A stretch of 7,814 bases of DNA from Ruminococcus sp. (GTDB lineage: Bacteria; Bacillota; Clostridia; Oscillospirales; Acutalibacteraceae), in the NCBI GenBank assembly GCA_003521625.1, contig DPHV01000021.1, forward strand, positions 1 through 7,814. Reading direction: 5' to 3'. Below, piece by piece: positions 1 through 6,827 of the stretch. A program made the translations under genes and the position numbers. The notes under the pieces were generated by a model. It was not told where the DNA came from and ran no database searches. It was given only the letters and a program-made list of their open reading frames with translations. Position 1 is the stretch's first letter; the number at the start of each line of letters is the position of its first letter.

Positions 1-1
1 A

Positions 2-277
2 ACTCCATCTGATGAAAAGGCACTCGACCGCTACGAGGGCTATCCTAATTTTTATTACAAGAAAGACATCAAACTTCAGTACAAAGGAATACGCACAGGC
101 AAACGAAGAACAATAAATGCCTTTGCCTACATTATGCACGAGGACAGATCAATCGGTGTGCCAAGTATTTACTATATGAAAACCTGCCTTGACGGTTACG
201 ACACCTTTTACTTTGACAAGCAAATACTACTTAATGCCTACAAAAATTCAATGGAGATGTGTGAAAATGAAAAATGA
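2..277 (+). CDS. Gamma-glutamylcyclotransferase-like (AIG2/GGCT fold) protein, 3' part only
   Basis: An open frame enters from the left edge and runs 91 codons to TGA at 275-277; the N-terminus, with the family's YGSN-type substrate loop, lies outside the window. The visible part has the typical second half of the fold: LDRYEGYP (residues 8-15 of the fragment) places a glutamate, codon 35-37, where GGCT enzymes have their catalytic Glu, followed by FYYKKDIKL, a beta strand with AYIMHED, and a C-terminal GYDTFYFDKQILLNAY helix. Family members release 5-oxoproline from gamma-glutamyl amines or peptides; the substrate here is unknown. It overlaps the next gene by 11 bases, so the two are probably co-translated. 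GGCT-like genes beside phage packaging genes are, as I recall, recurrent in clostridial phages, but their role is not established. The family call rests on remembered motifs, not a search. Confidence 0.72.
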   Translation, partial: TPSDEKALDRYEGYPNFYYKKDIKLQYKGIRTGKRRTINAFAYIMHEDRSIGVPSIYYMKTCLDGYDTFYFDKQILLNAYKNSMEMCENEK

Positions 278-467
278 AATTCAGTTAAGAAAATGCCCGA
301 AATGCGGAAAGCTTTTCAGCGAGCGAGGTGCAGTTTCGAGGATGGATAATGTGACGATTAACTGCCCTGACTGCGGAACACGAGAAGCACTTGAAAGCAT
401 AGGTGTTGATGAAACGGAGCAGGAGAAAATTCTTGATACAATTCACAACACAATAAATCAAGACTAA
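267..467 (+). CDS. Small zinc-ribbon protein of unknown function
   Basis: The gene encodes 66 residues with two CxxC knuckles, C10-P-K-C13 and C33-P-D-C36, separated by 19 residues: a treble-clef or zinc-ribbon-like metal site. A charged, probably helical tail follows (ALESIGVDETEQEKIL). The ATG at 267 is preferred because GGAG at 253-256 lies 10 bases upstream and the protein then begins just before the first knuckle; a TTG at 189 in the same frame would add 26 residues inside the upstream gene and lacks a ribosome site. The start overlaps the 3' end of the GGCT-like gene by 11 bases. Small zinc-ribbon proteins often sit just before the terminase in clostridial phages. It could bind DNA or a packaging protein, but nothing here shows a function. 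It does not look like a small terminase, which is normally larger and helical. Confidence 0.7.
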   Translation: MKNEIQLRKCPKCGKLFSERGAVSRMDNVTINCPDCGTREALESIGVDETEQEKILDTIHNTINQD

Positions 468-486
468 ACAATATACCATAACTGTG

Positions 487-517
487 GCATCGGTTAGAAA
501 TAATCGGTGCTTTTCTT
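487..517 (+). terminator. Terminator-like hairpin ahead of the terminase gene
   Basis: Bases 487-495 (GCATCGGTT) pair with 502-510 (AATCGGTGC) to give a 9-bp stem with two G-U pairs, closing a 6-base loop (AGAAAT). The tail TTTTCTT follows at 511-517. This has the form of a modest rho-independent terminator on the + strand, placed after the zinc-ribbon gene and just before the terminase. The stem is only moderately GC rich, so termination may be partial. It might instead limit readthrough between transcription units, or be read through under antitermination. It ends 21 bases before the likely terminase start. Confidence 0.5.
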
Positions 518-526
518 ATGCCATTC

Positions 527-533
527 GGAGGTG
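527..533 (+). promoter_or_regulatory. Ribosome binding site that fixes a TTG start for the terminase
   Basis: GGAGGTG at 527-533 is close to a full anti-SD match and lies 5 bases before an in-frame TTG at 539. The ATG at 518 lies upstream of this motif and has no purine-rich site of its own; it directly follows the T-rich tail of the hairpin. The placement therefore favours TTG 539. Confidence 0.65.
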
Positions 534-538
534 AGATT

Positions 539-2140
539 TTGAGAAAACTTAAAAATTACAAGCCTACTAAATTCAAAGCAAAGGACAGCTATTACGATAA
601 GGAATATGCTGATTTTGCCGTTGATTTTATTGAAAGCCTATGCCACACCAAAGGCACTTGGGCGGGTAAACGGTTTGAGCTTATGGACTGGCAGGAGCAG
701 ATTATTCGAGACCTGTTCGGCATTTTAAAGCCTAACGGATACAGGCAGTTCAACACTGCATACATTGAAATTCCAAAGAAGAACGGCAAATCTGAATTAG
801 CTGCGGCTGTTGCACTTCTGCTTACCTGTGGTGACGGAGAGCAAAGAGCCGAGGTTTACGGTGCAGCTGCCGACAGGCAACAGGCGTCAATCGTATTTGA
901 TGTTGCCGCCGATATGGTGCGTATGTGTCCGGCTCTGAATAAAAGAGTGAAGATACTCGCCTCACAGAAACGGCTGATTTACGAACCCACAAACAGCTTT
1001 TATCAGGTGCTTTCTGCCGAGGCATACAGTAAGCACGGCTTTAATGTTCACGGTGTTGTGTTTGATGAGCTGCACAGTCAGCCGAACAGAAAACTTTATG
1101 ATGTACTTACAAAAGGTAGCGGTGATGCACGAATGCAGCCGCTCTTTTTTCTGATCACAACAGCCGGCACAGATACACATTCAATCTGCTATGAGGTTCA
1201 TCAAAAGGCGCAGGATATCATTGACGGGCGAAAAATTGACCCTACATTCTATCCCGTCATTTACGGTGCTGATGATACAGAGGACTGGACAAGTCCGAAG
1301 GTCTGGAAAAAGTGCAATCCATCTCTTGGTGAAACTATCGGAGTGGATAAAGTTAAAACCGCTTGTGAGAGTGCAAAGCAAAATCCGGGTGAAGAAAACT
1401 CCTTCCGTCAGTTAAGGCTTAATCAGTGGGTAAAACAGGCAGTCCGTTGGATGCCGATGGATAAGTGGGATAAGTGTGCTTTTGCGGTCAATGAGGAACA
1501 ACTCCAAGGTCGTGTTTGCTACGGAGGACTTGACCTATCTTCCACAACTGATATAACAGCCTTTGTCCTTGTGTTCCCGCCACTTGATGAAGATGACAAG
1601 TACATCATTCTGCCATACTTCTGGATACCCGAGGACACACTCGATCTGCGTGTTAAACGTGACCATGTGCCGTATGATATTTGGGAGCGACAGGGATACT
1701 TGCAGACCACAGAAGGAAATGTTGTTCATTACGGCTATATTGAAAAGTTCATCGAAGAGTTGGGAAAGAAATTCAACATCAGAGAAATTGCATTCGACCG
1801 TTGGGGCGCAGTTCAGATGGTGCAGAACCTTGAGGGTATGGGATTTACCGTTGTTCCTTTCGGTCAAGGCTTTAAGGATATGTCACCGCCCACAAAGGAA
1901 CTGATGAAACTAACCCTTGAACAGAAAATCGCCCACGGCGGTCACCCTGTTCTGCGTTGGAATATGGACAACATCTTCATACGCACAGACCCTGCCGGAA
2001 ACATCAAAGCAGACAAAGAAAAATCTACAGAGAAAATTGACGGTGCTGTTGCCACGATTATGGCGCTCGACCGTGCAATTCGCTGTGGAAATGATACCTC
2101 GGAGTCGGTATACAGTTCACGAGGAATTTTATTTATATAA
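539..2140 (+). CDS. terL: Phage terminase large subunit (Terminase_1 type)
   Basis: This is the ATP-driven DNA-packaging motor with a nuclease domain; it docks on the portal and cuts and packages phage DNA. From the TTG start it is 533 residues, usual for the family. The ATPase half has a Walker A-like PKKNGKSE (about 79-86), Walker B GVVFDE (about 172-177, with Asp-Glu) and the coupling-like LITTAGT (about 205-211). The RNase H-like nuclease half shows candidate metal-binding acids in GGLDLSSTTD (D332), IAFDRWGA (D420) and KIDGAVA (D501). The start is TTG 539 because of the GGAGGTG just before it; ATG 518 would add seven residues (MPFGGEI), of which GGE is encoded by the ribosome site itself. 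The portal gene follows after 15 bases. No small terminase is visible, so it is presumably left of the window. Confidence 0.95.
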   Translation: MRKLKNYKPTKFKAKDSYYDKEYADFAVDFIESLCHTKGTWAGKRFELMDWQEQIIRDLFGILKPNGYRQFNTAYIEIPKKNGKSELAAAVALLLTCGDGEQRAEVYGAAADRQQASIVFDVAADMVRMCPALNKRVKILASQKRLIYEPTNSFYQVLSAEAYSKHGFNVHGVVFDELHSQPNRKLYDVLTKGSGDARMQPLFFLITTAGTDTHSICYEVHQKAQDIIDGRKIDPTFYPVIYGADDTEDWTSPKVWKKCNPSLGETIGVDKVKTACESAKQNPGEENSFRQLRLNQWVKQAVRWMPMDKWDKCAFAVNEEQLQGRVCYGGLDLSSTTDITAFVLVFPPLDEDDKYIILPYFWIPEDTLDLRVKRDHVPYDIWERQGYLQTTEGNVVHYGYIEKFIEELGKKFNIREIAFDRWGAVQMVQNLEGMGFTVVPFGQGFKDMSPPTKELMKLTLEQKIAHGGHPVLRWNMDNIFIRTDPAGNIKADKEKSTEKIDGAVATIMALDRAIRCGNDTSESVYSSRGILFI

Positions 2141-2155
2141 AGGACAGTGATATAT

Positions 2156-3508
2156 ATGAGCATATTTTCAGGACTTTTCCGTTCAAGGGATAAGCCTAAA
2201 AACAGAACAGCAGGCAGTGCATATACATTCTACACAGGCAGATCAACAGCCGGAAAAGCTGTGACACAGCGTTCTGCTATGCAGATGACGGCGGTGTATT
2301 CCTGCGTCCGTATTCTGTCAGAGGCGATTGCAAGTCTGCCGTTGCACCTTTACAGATACACAGAAAGCGGCGGCAAGGAAAAAGCAACGGACAGTCCTCT
2401 GTACTTTTTACTCCACGATGAGCCGAACCCGGAAATGACATCATTTGTTTTCAGAGAAACTCTGATGACGCATCTGCTATTGTGGGGTAACGCTTACGCA
2501 CAAATCATACGCAACGGCAAGGGTGAAGTTACAGCTATGTATCCTCTTATGCCGGACAGAATGACGGTTGACAGAGATGAAAACGGCAGATTGTATTATG
2601 AGTACATTGTAAGCACTGATGATGCACCAATCAATAAAAAGTCGATTGTAAGGCTACAACCGTTTGATGTTCTGCATATTCCGGGACTTGGCTTTGACGG
2701 ACTTGTAGGTTACTCCCCTATTGCTATGGCTAAAAACTCAATCGGTATGGCTATTGCCTGCGAGGAGTACGGCTCAAAATTCTTTGCAAACGGTGCCGCA
2801 CCAAGCGGTGTGCTTGAACACCCCGGCACAATAAAGGACCCAAGCCGAGTTCGTGAAAGCTGGACTCAGTCCTTTGGCGGCAGTTCTAACGCACACAAGG
2901 TTGCAGTGCTTGAGGAGGGAATGAAATATACCCCTATTTCAATCTCTCCTGAACAGGCGCAATTCCTTGAAACACGAAAATTTCAAATAAACGAAATTGC
3001 TCGAATTTTCAGAGTTCCACCCCATATGGTTGGTGACCTTGAAAAGTCGAGCTTTTCTAATATTGAGCAGCAGTCACTTGAATTTGTGAAGTACACTCTT
3101 GAACCTTGGATAATCAGGTGGGAACAGTCAATTTCTCGTTCTCTGTTATCTATTGAAGATAAAAGAAAATACTTTGTAAAATTCAATGTTGACGGACTGC
3201 TCCGAGGTGACTATCAAAGTCGAATGAACGGATATGCAACAGCAAGGCAGAACGGCTGGATGTCGGCAAATGACATCAGAGAGCTTGAAAACCTCGACCG
3301 CATATCAGAAGAGGAAGGCGGAGATTTGTACCTCATAAACGGCAATATGCTGCCTCTTAAAAATGCTGGTGCATTTGCTGAAACTAATAACAAGGAGGAA
3401 AACAACGAAGATGAAGAAGTTCTGGAAGTGGAAGAATCAGACGGAAAAGAGTCCGACCGAGAGAGTGCTGACTCTCAACGGCACAATCGCCGAGGAAAGC
3501 TGGTTTGA
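2156..3508 (+). CDS. HK97-family portal protein
   Basis: This is the dodecameric portal at one capsid vertex, through which DNA enters and to which the terminase and then the connector dock. From ATG 2156 it has 450 residues. Recognisable family segments are AMQMTAVYSCVRILSEAIA (41-59), PLYFLLHDEPNPEMTSF (81-97), LLLWGNAYAQIIRNGKG (107-123), DVLHIPGLGFDGLVGYSPIA (171-190), the long helix FQINEIARIFRVPPHMVG (276-293), and the NGWMSANDIRELENL clip/wing region (366-380). A GTG at 2147 would add three residues, but AGGA at 2141-2144 is only 2 bases from it and 11 from ATG 2156, so ATG is chosen. The acidic tail (419-450) is encoded by DNA that also encodes the start of the protease, a 98-base overlap. 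Confidence 0.95.
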   Translation: MSIFSGLFRSRDKPKNRTAGSAYTFYTGRSTAGKAVTQRSAMQMTAVYSCVRILSEAIASLPLHLYRYTESGGKEKATDSPLYFLLHDEPNPEMTSFVFRETLMTHLLLWGNAYAQIIRNGKGEVTAMYPLMPDRMTVDRDENGRLYYEYIVSTDDAPINKKSIVRLQPFDVLHIPGLGFDGLVGYSPIAMAKNSIGMAIACEEYGSKFFANGAAPSGVLEHPGTIKDPSRVRESWTQSFGGSSNAHKVAVLEEGMKYTPISISPEQAQFLETRKFQINEIARIFRVPPHMVGDLEKSSFSNIEQQSLEFVKYTLEPWIIRWEQSISRSLLSIEDKRKYFVKFNVDGLLRGDYQSRMNGYATARQNGWMSANDIRELENLDRISEEEGGDLYLINGNMLPLKNAGAFAETNNKEENNEDEEVLEVEESDGKESDRESADSQRHNRRGKLV

Positions 3509-4169
3509 CGATGATGTAACTCCACAGCTTTTTAAGGAAGAATTACTTTCCGGTAGCGGTGACATCACTGTATGGATAAATTCACCGGGCGGTGATTGCG
3601 TTGCTGCCGCACAGATTTACAATATGCTGATGGACTACAAGGGCAATGTTACGGTCAAGATTGACGGTATTGCAGCATCTGCCGCATCGGTAATCGCTAT
3701 GGCAGGCACAGAGGTCTTGATGTCACCGGTTTCAACAATGATGATACACAATCCTGCAACCGTCGCTATGGGCGACCACAACGAAATGCAGAAGGCTATT
3801 GAGATGCTTAACGAGGTTAAGGAAAGTATCATCAATGCGTATGAAATCAAGACCGGATTAAGCAGAGCAAAGCTGTCACACTTAATGGATTCTGAAACAT
3901 GGATGAACGCAAACAAAGCAGTTGAGCTTGGCTTTGCAGACGGTATTATTTCACGAGATGCTTTTCCCGAAAAGGAAGATGACGAGGACGAAGATGAAGA
4001 GGAAAAGGAGAAAAATAACCCCTGTGAAAATTCAGTACTGTTTTCACGCAAGGCGGTAAATACGGCTCTTAAAAACAAGCTTGTAAAGCACTATTCAAAG
4101 AATGTTTTAAGAAACACAGGAACAGACATCACAGACCTTGAAAAAAGACTTAATTTATTAAAACCTTAA
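3411..4169 (+). CDS. ClpP-type (Clp_protease) prohead maturation protease
   Basis: This serine protease acts inside the prohead, where by family knowledge it removes the capsid protein's N-terminal delta domain before expansion. From ATG 3411 it has 252 residues. The ClpP core spans about 15-182: INSPGGD oxyanion region (56-62), the nucleophile in GIAASAAS (S90), the histidine in MMIHNP (H113), and a likely catalytic Asp in HLMDSETW (D160). A highly acidic linker (187-200) and a helical tail ending in DLEKRLNLLKP follow. AAGGAGG at 3392-3398, 12 bases upstream, supports ATG 3411; an upstream in-frame ATG at 3363 has no comparable site and would prepend 16 basic residues inside the portal gene. 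The frame is +1 relative to the portal. Its TAA overlaps the capsid gene's ribosome site. Confidence 0.93.
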   Translation: MKKFWKWKNQTEKSPTERVLTLNGTIAEESWFDDDVTPQLFKEELLSGSGDITVWINSPGGDCVAAAQIYNMLMDYKGNVTVKIDGIAASAASVIAMAGTEVLMSPVSTMMIHNPATVAMGDHNEMQKAIEMLNEVKESIINAYEIKTGLSRAKLSHLMDSETWMNANKAVELGFADGIISRDAFPEKEDDEDEDEEEKEKNNPCENSVLFSRKAVNTALKNKLVKHYSKNVLRNTGTDITDLEKRLNLLKP

Positions 4170-4174
4170 GGAGG
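4168..4174 (+). promoter_or_regulatory. Strong ribosome site of the capsid gene, overlapping the protease stop
   Basis: AAGGAGG begins within the protease TAA (4167-4169) and lies 9 bases before ATG 4184. The stretch GGAGGAATTTTA followed closely by ATGGCA recurs at the major tail protein gene (6815-6832), so the two most abundant virion proteins share an initiation context. Confidence 0.7.
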
Positions 4175-4183
4175 AATTTTACA

Positions 4184-5398
4184 ATGGCAAAAATTAACGA
4201 ACTTCGTGAGAAACGAGCAAAAATCTGGGAACAGGCAAAAGCATTCCTTGATGCCCACAGAAACGAAACCGGTATTCTTTCGGCGGAAGATACCGCAGCT
4301 TATGAAAAGATGGAAAAGGATATTGTTGACCTCGGCCACGAGATTGAGCGTCAGCAAAGAGCAGACGACCTTGAAAGAGAGTTAAATCTCCCGACAAGCA
4401 CACCCCTTGTTTCAAAACCCGATAACGCCAATCGTGAGAGTAAAACAGGCACAGCTTCTGAAAAGTACAACAAAGCATTCTGGAATCAGATGAGAAACCG
4501 CTCAACGCAGGAGGTCAGAAACATTCTCAGTGAGGGTGTTGACAGCGAGGGCGGCTTTCTTGTGCCGGAAACCTTTGAAAACACACTTGTTCAGGCGCTT
4601 GATGAAGAGCTTGTAATTCGTCAGCTTGCACATACCTTTACAACAGCGTCAAACGCACACAAAATTCCTGTTGTTGCGACACGAGGTAAGGCGATGTGGA
4701 CTGAGGAAAACGCTGCAATTACTGACAGCGATACATCATTCGGCCAGAAAACAATCGGTGCTCATAAGCTGTGTGCTTTAATCAAGGTATCTGAAGAGCT
4801 TTTAAACGACTCTGCATTCGACCTTGAAAGCTACTTCAATCAGGAGTTCGCAAGAAGAATCGGTGAAGCCGAAGAGGAAGCCTTTGTTATCGGTGACGGC
4901 AGTGCAAAGCCTTACGGAATTTTTGATGACAGCGAGGGCGGTGAAGTCGGTGTGACAGCTGCATCAACAGTAACAATCACAGCCGATGAGCTTATCGACC
5001 TTTATTACAGCCTTAAAGCGCCCTATCGTAAAAACGGTGTTTGGCTCTTAAATGACAGTACGGTAAACAGTATCAGAAAACTTAAGGACAGCAACGGTCA
5101 GTATTTATGGCAGCCGTCAATCAAAGACGGTGAAACCGACACTCTTCTCGGCAAGCCTGTTTACACATCAGCGTCAATCGCAAATGCAGCGTCCGGCACA
5201 AAGCCGATTGCATTCGGTGACCTTTCGTATTACTGGATTGGCGACAGACAGGGTGTAACCTTTAAGCGACTCAATGAACTTTATGCGGCAAACGGACAGG
5301 TAGGTTTCCTTGCAACAAAGCGACTTGATGCAAGACTGATTTTACCGGAAGCTGTAAAGATCTTAAAGATGAAAGGCACTGTAGCATCAACAGGCTGA
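4184..5398 (+). CDS. HK97-fold major capsid protein
   Basis: This shell-forming protein is made as a 404-residue precursor. Residues 1-68 are charged and helical with coiled-coil character (NELREKRAKIWEQAKAFL; DIVDLGHEIERQQ), as expected for the scaffolding delta domain removed by the protease encoded just upstream. A polar linker runs to about 115, and the conserved shell domain starts at SEGGFLVPETFENTL (121-135). Further family marks are the E-loop region ATRGKAMWTEE (165-175), GAHKLCALIKVSEELLNDS (192-210), GDGSAKPYGI (237-246), and the C-terminal part FGDLSYYWIGDRQG (344-357) to VGFLATKRLDARLILPEA (373-390). K169 lies in the E-loop, but I see no clear partner Asn for HK97-style cross-linking, so none is claimed. 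The exact cleavage site cannot be read from sequence. ATG 4184 has an excellent ribosome site. Confidence 0.95.
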   Translation: MAKINELREKRAKIWEQAKAFLDAHRNETGILSAEDTAAYEKMEKDIVDLGHEIERQQRADDLERELNLPTSTPLVSKPDNANRESKTGTASEKYNKAFWNQMRNRSTQEVRNILSEGVDSEGGFLVPETFENTLVQALDEELVIRQLAHTFTTASNAHKIPVVATRGKAMWTEENAAITDSDTSFGQKTIGAHKLCALIKVSEELLNDSAFDLESYFNQEFARRIGEAEEEAFVIGDGSAKPYGIFDDSEGGEVGVTAASTVTITADELIDLYYSLKAPYRKNGVWLLNDSTVNSIRKLKDSNGQYLWQPSIKDGETDTLLGKPVYTSASIANAASGTKPIAFGDLSYYWIGDRQGVTFKRLNELYAANGQVGFLATKRLDARLILPEAVKILKMKGTVASTG

Positions 5399-5412
5399 TA
5401 GGAGTACATTAA

Positions 5413-5727
5413 ATGACTGATGAGCTTTTACAAAAGGTAAAACAGAACCTTATCCTTGAACACAACGAAGATGATGAGCTGTTGAAAATGTACATAACAG
5501 CCGCCGTTTCCTATGCCGAAAGCTATCAGCACATACCTGAAAACTACTACAGCGAAAATCCTATGACGCCTACAACTGAACAAGCCGTAATTATGCTTGC
5601 AAGCCATTTCTACGAAAGCAGAGATGGCTCAACAGGCGGTTTTTTCGCTGATAATGTTCAAGCAGGACAACAGGTTTTTAACACAGTAAATCTATTGTTG
5701 CGGCTTGACCGTAATTGGAAGGTGTAG
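5413..5727 (+). CDS. Head-tail connector protein, HK97 gp6-like
   Basis: This 104-residue, mostly helical protein has the pattern of gp6-like connectors, which form a ring under the portal after packaging: an N-terminal helix (LLQKVKQNLIL), an acidic turn HNEDDELL (17-24), a long helix with YITAAVSYAESY, and the later segment EQAVIMLASHFYESRDG (56-72). ATG 5413 is preceded by AGGAG at 5400-5404 with 8-base spacing, starting one base after the capsid stop. Its place between capsid and adaptor genes is the standard one. Older annotations call this family a possible DNA-packaging protein. Confidence 0.85.
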   Translation: MTDELLQKVKQNLILEHNEDDELLKMYITAAVSYAESYQHIPENYYSENPMTPTTEQAVIMLASHFYESRDGSTGGFFADNVQAGQQVFNTVNLLLRLDRNWKV

Positions 5728-5729
5728 TT

Positions 5730-6062
5730 ATGAGCTTTGGCAAGATGAATTCATTTATTGAAATTGTGGAGAAAAGCATTGATACCGATGATGAGGGTTT
5801 CAAAACGGAAAATCTGAAAACCGTTGCAAAGGTCAGGGCATATCGTGAAGGTCGGTACGGCAGTGAAAAGTGGGCAAACAGAGCCACCTTTTCAACTGCT
5901 ACCGACCTGTTTCGTTTTCGTTGTATTCCGCATATTGAGATTACAACCGATATGCTGATACTTTGCGACAGCAGAAAATTTGAAATCACATCGGTTGAAA
6001 ATGTGAAAGGCAGAAATATGTATATTGAGGTGCTTGCAAAGGAGGTAAACCCAAGTGGCTAA
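5730..6062 (+). CDS. Head closure / head-tail adaptor protein (SPP1 gp16-like family)
   Basis: The product is 110 residues and mainly beta. It shows the family's alternating pattern: an early polar loop DTDDEGFKTENLKTVAKVRAYRE (18-40), then TFSTATDLFRFRCIPHIEITTDMLI (53-77), a short FEITSVENV strand, and MYIEVLAKEV at the end. Such proteins form the small beta-barrel stopper or adaptor ring below the gp6-like connector. ATG 5730 is chosen because GAAGGTG at 5718-5724 ends 5 bases upstream; a TTG at 5715 would add five residues translated from that ribosome site. It starts 2 bases after the connector stop and overlaps the next gene by 8 bases. Confidence 0.82.
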   Translation: MSFGKMNSFIEIVEKSIDTDDEGFKTENLKTVAKVRAYREGRYGSEKWANRATFSTATDLFRFRCIPHIEITTDMLILCDSRKFEITSVENVKGRNMYIEVLAKEVNPSG

Positions 6063-6486
6063 GGTTGATGTAAAGATGCCCGAGGACTTCCTTTTAAAGC
6101 TGTCCCGACTCGGTGACAAAACAGATGAAATCTGCGAAAAGGCACTCAATGCCGGTGGTGAGGTTGTTCTTGCAAAGGTCAAGAGCAATCTTTCCTCTGT
6201 TATCGGCAAGGACACAAAAACAGATTCACGCTCCACAGGCGAGCTTGAACGCTCCCTCGGTCTTTCTCCTGTTCTGATTGATGATAACGGAAACGCAAAC
6301 ATCAAGATAGGCTTTAAGGAACCTCGTTCAGACGGCGAAAGCAACGCTAAAATTGCAAGTATTATCGAATACGGTAAGCAAGGTCAGCCACCTAACCCTT
6401 TCTTAAAGCCGGCAAGAACATCATCAAAAAAGGCGTGTGTAAAGTCTATGGTTGAAACTTTTGAACAGGAGGTAAAGAAACTATGA
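6055..6486 (+). CDS. HK97 gp10-like neck/tail-completion protein
   Basis: The 143-residue product has the layout of the HK97-gp10 family: an N-terminal helical part (LLKLSRLGDKTDEICEKALNAGGEVVLAKVKSNL), a middle with SRSTGELERSLGLSPV (58-73), and the hallmark ending EYGKQGQPPNPFLKPA (105-120) followed by a basic helix. Family members act at the head-tail junction or in tail completion. The start is GTG at 6055, backed by AAAGGAGGT at 6038-6046 with 8-base spacing; the next in-frame ATG (codon 8, 6076) is too far from that site. It overlaps the adaptor gene by 8 bases and the next gene by 4 (ATGA), which suggests translational coupling. Confidence 0.85.
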   Translation: MAKVDVKMPEDFLLKLSRLGDKTDEICEKALNAGGEVVLAKVKSNLSSVIGKDTKTDSRSTGELERSLGLSPVLIDDNGNANIKIGFKEPRSDGESNAKIASIIEYGKQGQPPNPFLKPARTSSKKACVKSMVETFEQEVKKL

Positions 6487-6827
6487 GCCTGCTGTCCGAG
6501 TTAAAGGACATCGCAGAAAATTGCGGAGTCAAGGTTGAAACAGGTGTGTTTTCGGACACACCGCCTGATGAATACATTGTGCTGACACCTCTTTCAGACA
6601 GTTTTGAAATGCACTGTGATAATCTGCCGGAATACGAAATTCAAGAGGTGCGGATTTCAATATTCACAAAGGGAAATTACACAGCTTTAAAATACAAGTT
6701 AGTTACGGCAATTCTCAAGGCTGACATCACAATCACAGACAGACGGTATATCGGTCACGAGGATGATACCGGCTATCACCACTATGCTGTTGATACGGTA
6801 AAATCATATAGAATGGAGGAATTTTAA
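6483..6827 (+). CDS. Putative tail terminator / tail completion protein
   Basis: The 114-residue product begins with a short helix (LLSELKDIAENCG), then EYIVLTPLSDS (30-40), a strand EIQEVRISIFTKGNY (52-66), a helix (ALKYKLVTAILKA) and a final strand region HHYAVDTVKSYRMEEF. This alternating alpha/beta order and the position between the gp10-like gene and the major tail protein match tail terminators of the lambda gpU / DUF3168-like type, which cap the tail tube and join it to the head. The function is inferred mostly from gene order; no decisive motif is seen. The start ATGA overlaps the previous TGA by 4 bases, and AGGAGG at 6467-6472 lies 10 bases upstream. Confidence 0.6.
   Translation: MSLLSELKDIAENCGVKVETGVFSDTPPDEYIVLTPLSDSFEMHCDNLPEYEIQEVRISIFTKGNYTALKYKLVTAILKADITITDRRYIGHEDDTGYHHYAVDTVKSYRMEEF
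6815..6819 (+). promoter_or_regulatory. Ribosome site of the major tail protein gene
   Basis: GGAGG followed by AATTTTA leads directly into ATG 6827, which shares its first base with the TAA of the previous gene. The same GGAGGAATTTTA element precedes the capsid gene. Confidence 0.65.

Noticed and set aside
189..266. 26-residue N-terminal extension of the zinc-ribbon protein from a TTG at 189
   Set aside because: It lies wholly within the GGCT-like gene in another frame, has no ribosome site, and ATG 267 has GGAG upstream.
468..517. Sigma-A promoter in the gap before the terminase
   Set aside because: A weak TATACC-like -10 near 472 has no acceptable -35 at 16-18 bases upstream.
518..538. 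ATG 518 as terminase start
   Set aside because: It has no ribosome site, and translation would run through the GGAGGTG at 527-533 that serves TTG 539. It cannot be fully excluded without N-terminal data.
1563..1904. 113-residue + strand frame inside the terminase gene
   Set aside because: A +1-frame shadow of the nuclease domain, without ribosome site or recognisable fold.
3635..4078. 147-residue open frame on the - strand with a long serine run
   Set aside because: It is the reverse complement of the protease gene; the serine run is the antisense of the Glu/Asp codons. No ribosome site or recognisable domain.
4184..5398. HK97-style covalent chain-mail capsid
   Set aside because: K169 coincides with the HK97 cross-linking lysine number, but no matching Asn is seen near 356 and the numbering match may be chance.
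5892..6344. 150-residue open frame on the - strand
   Set aside because: Antisense to the adaptor and gp10-like genes, which both have strong ribosome sites and family patterns; low-complexity Ser/Arg-rich translation.
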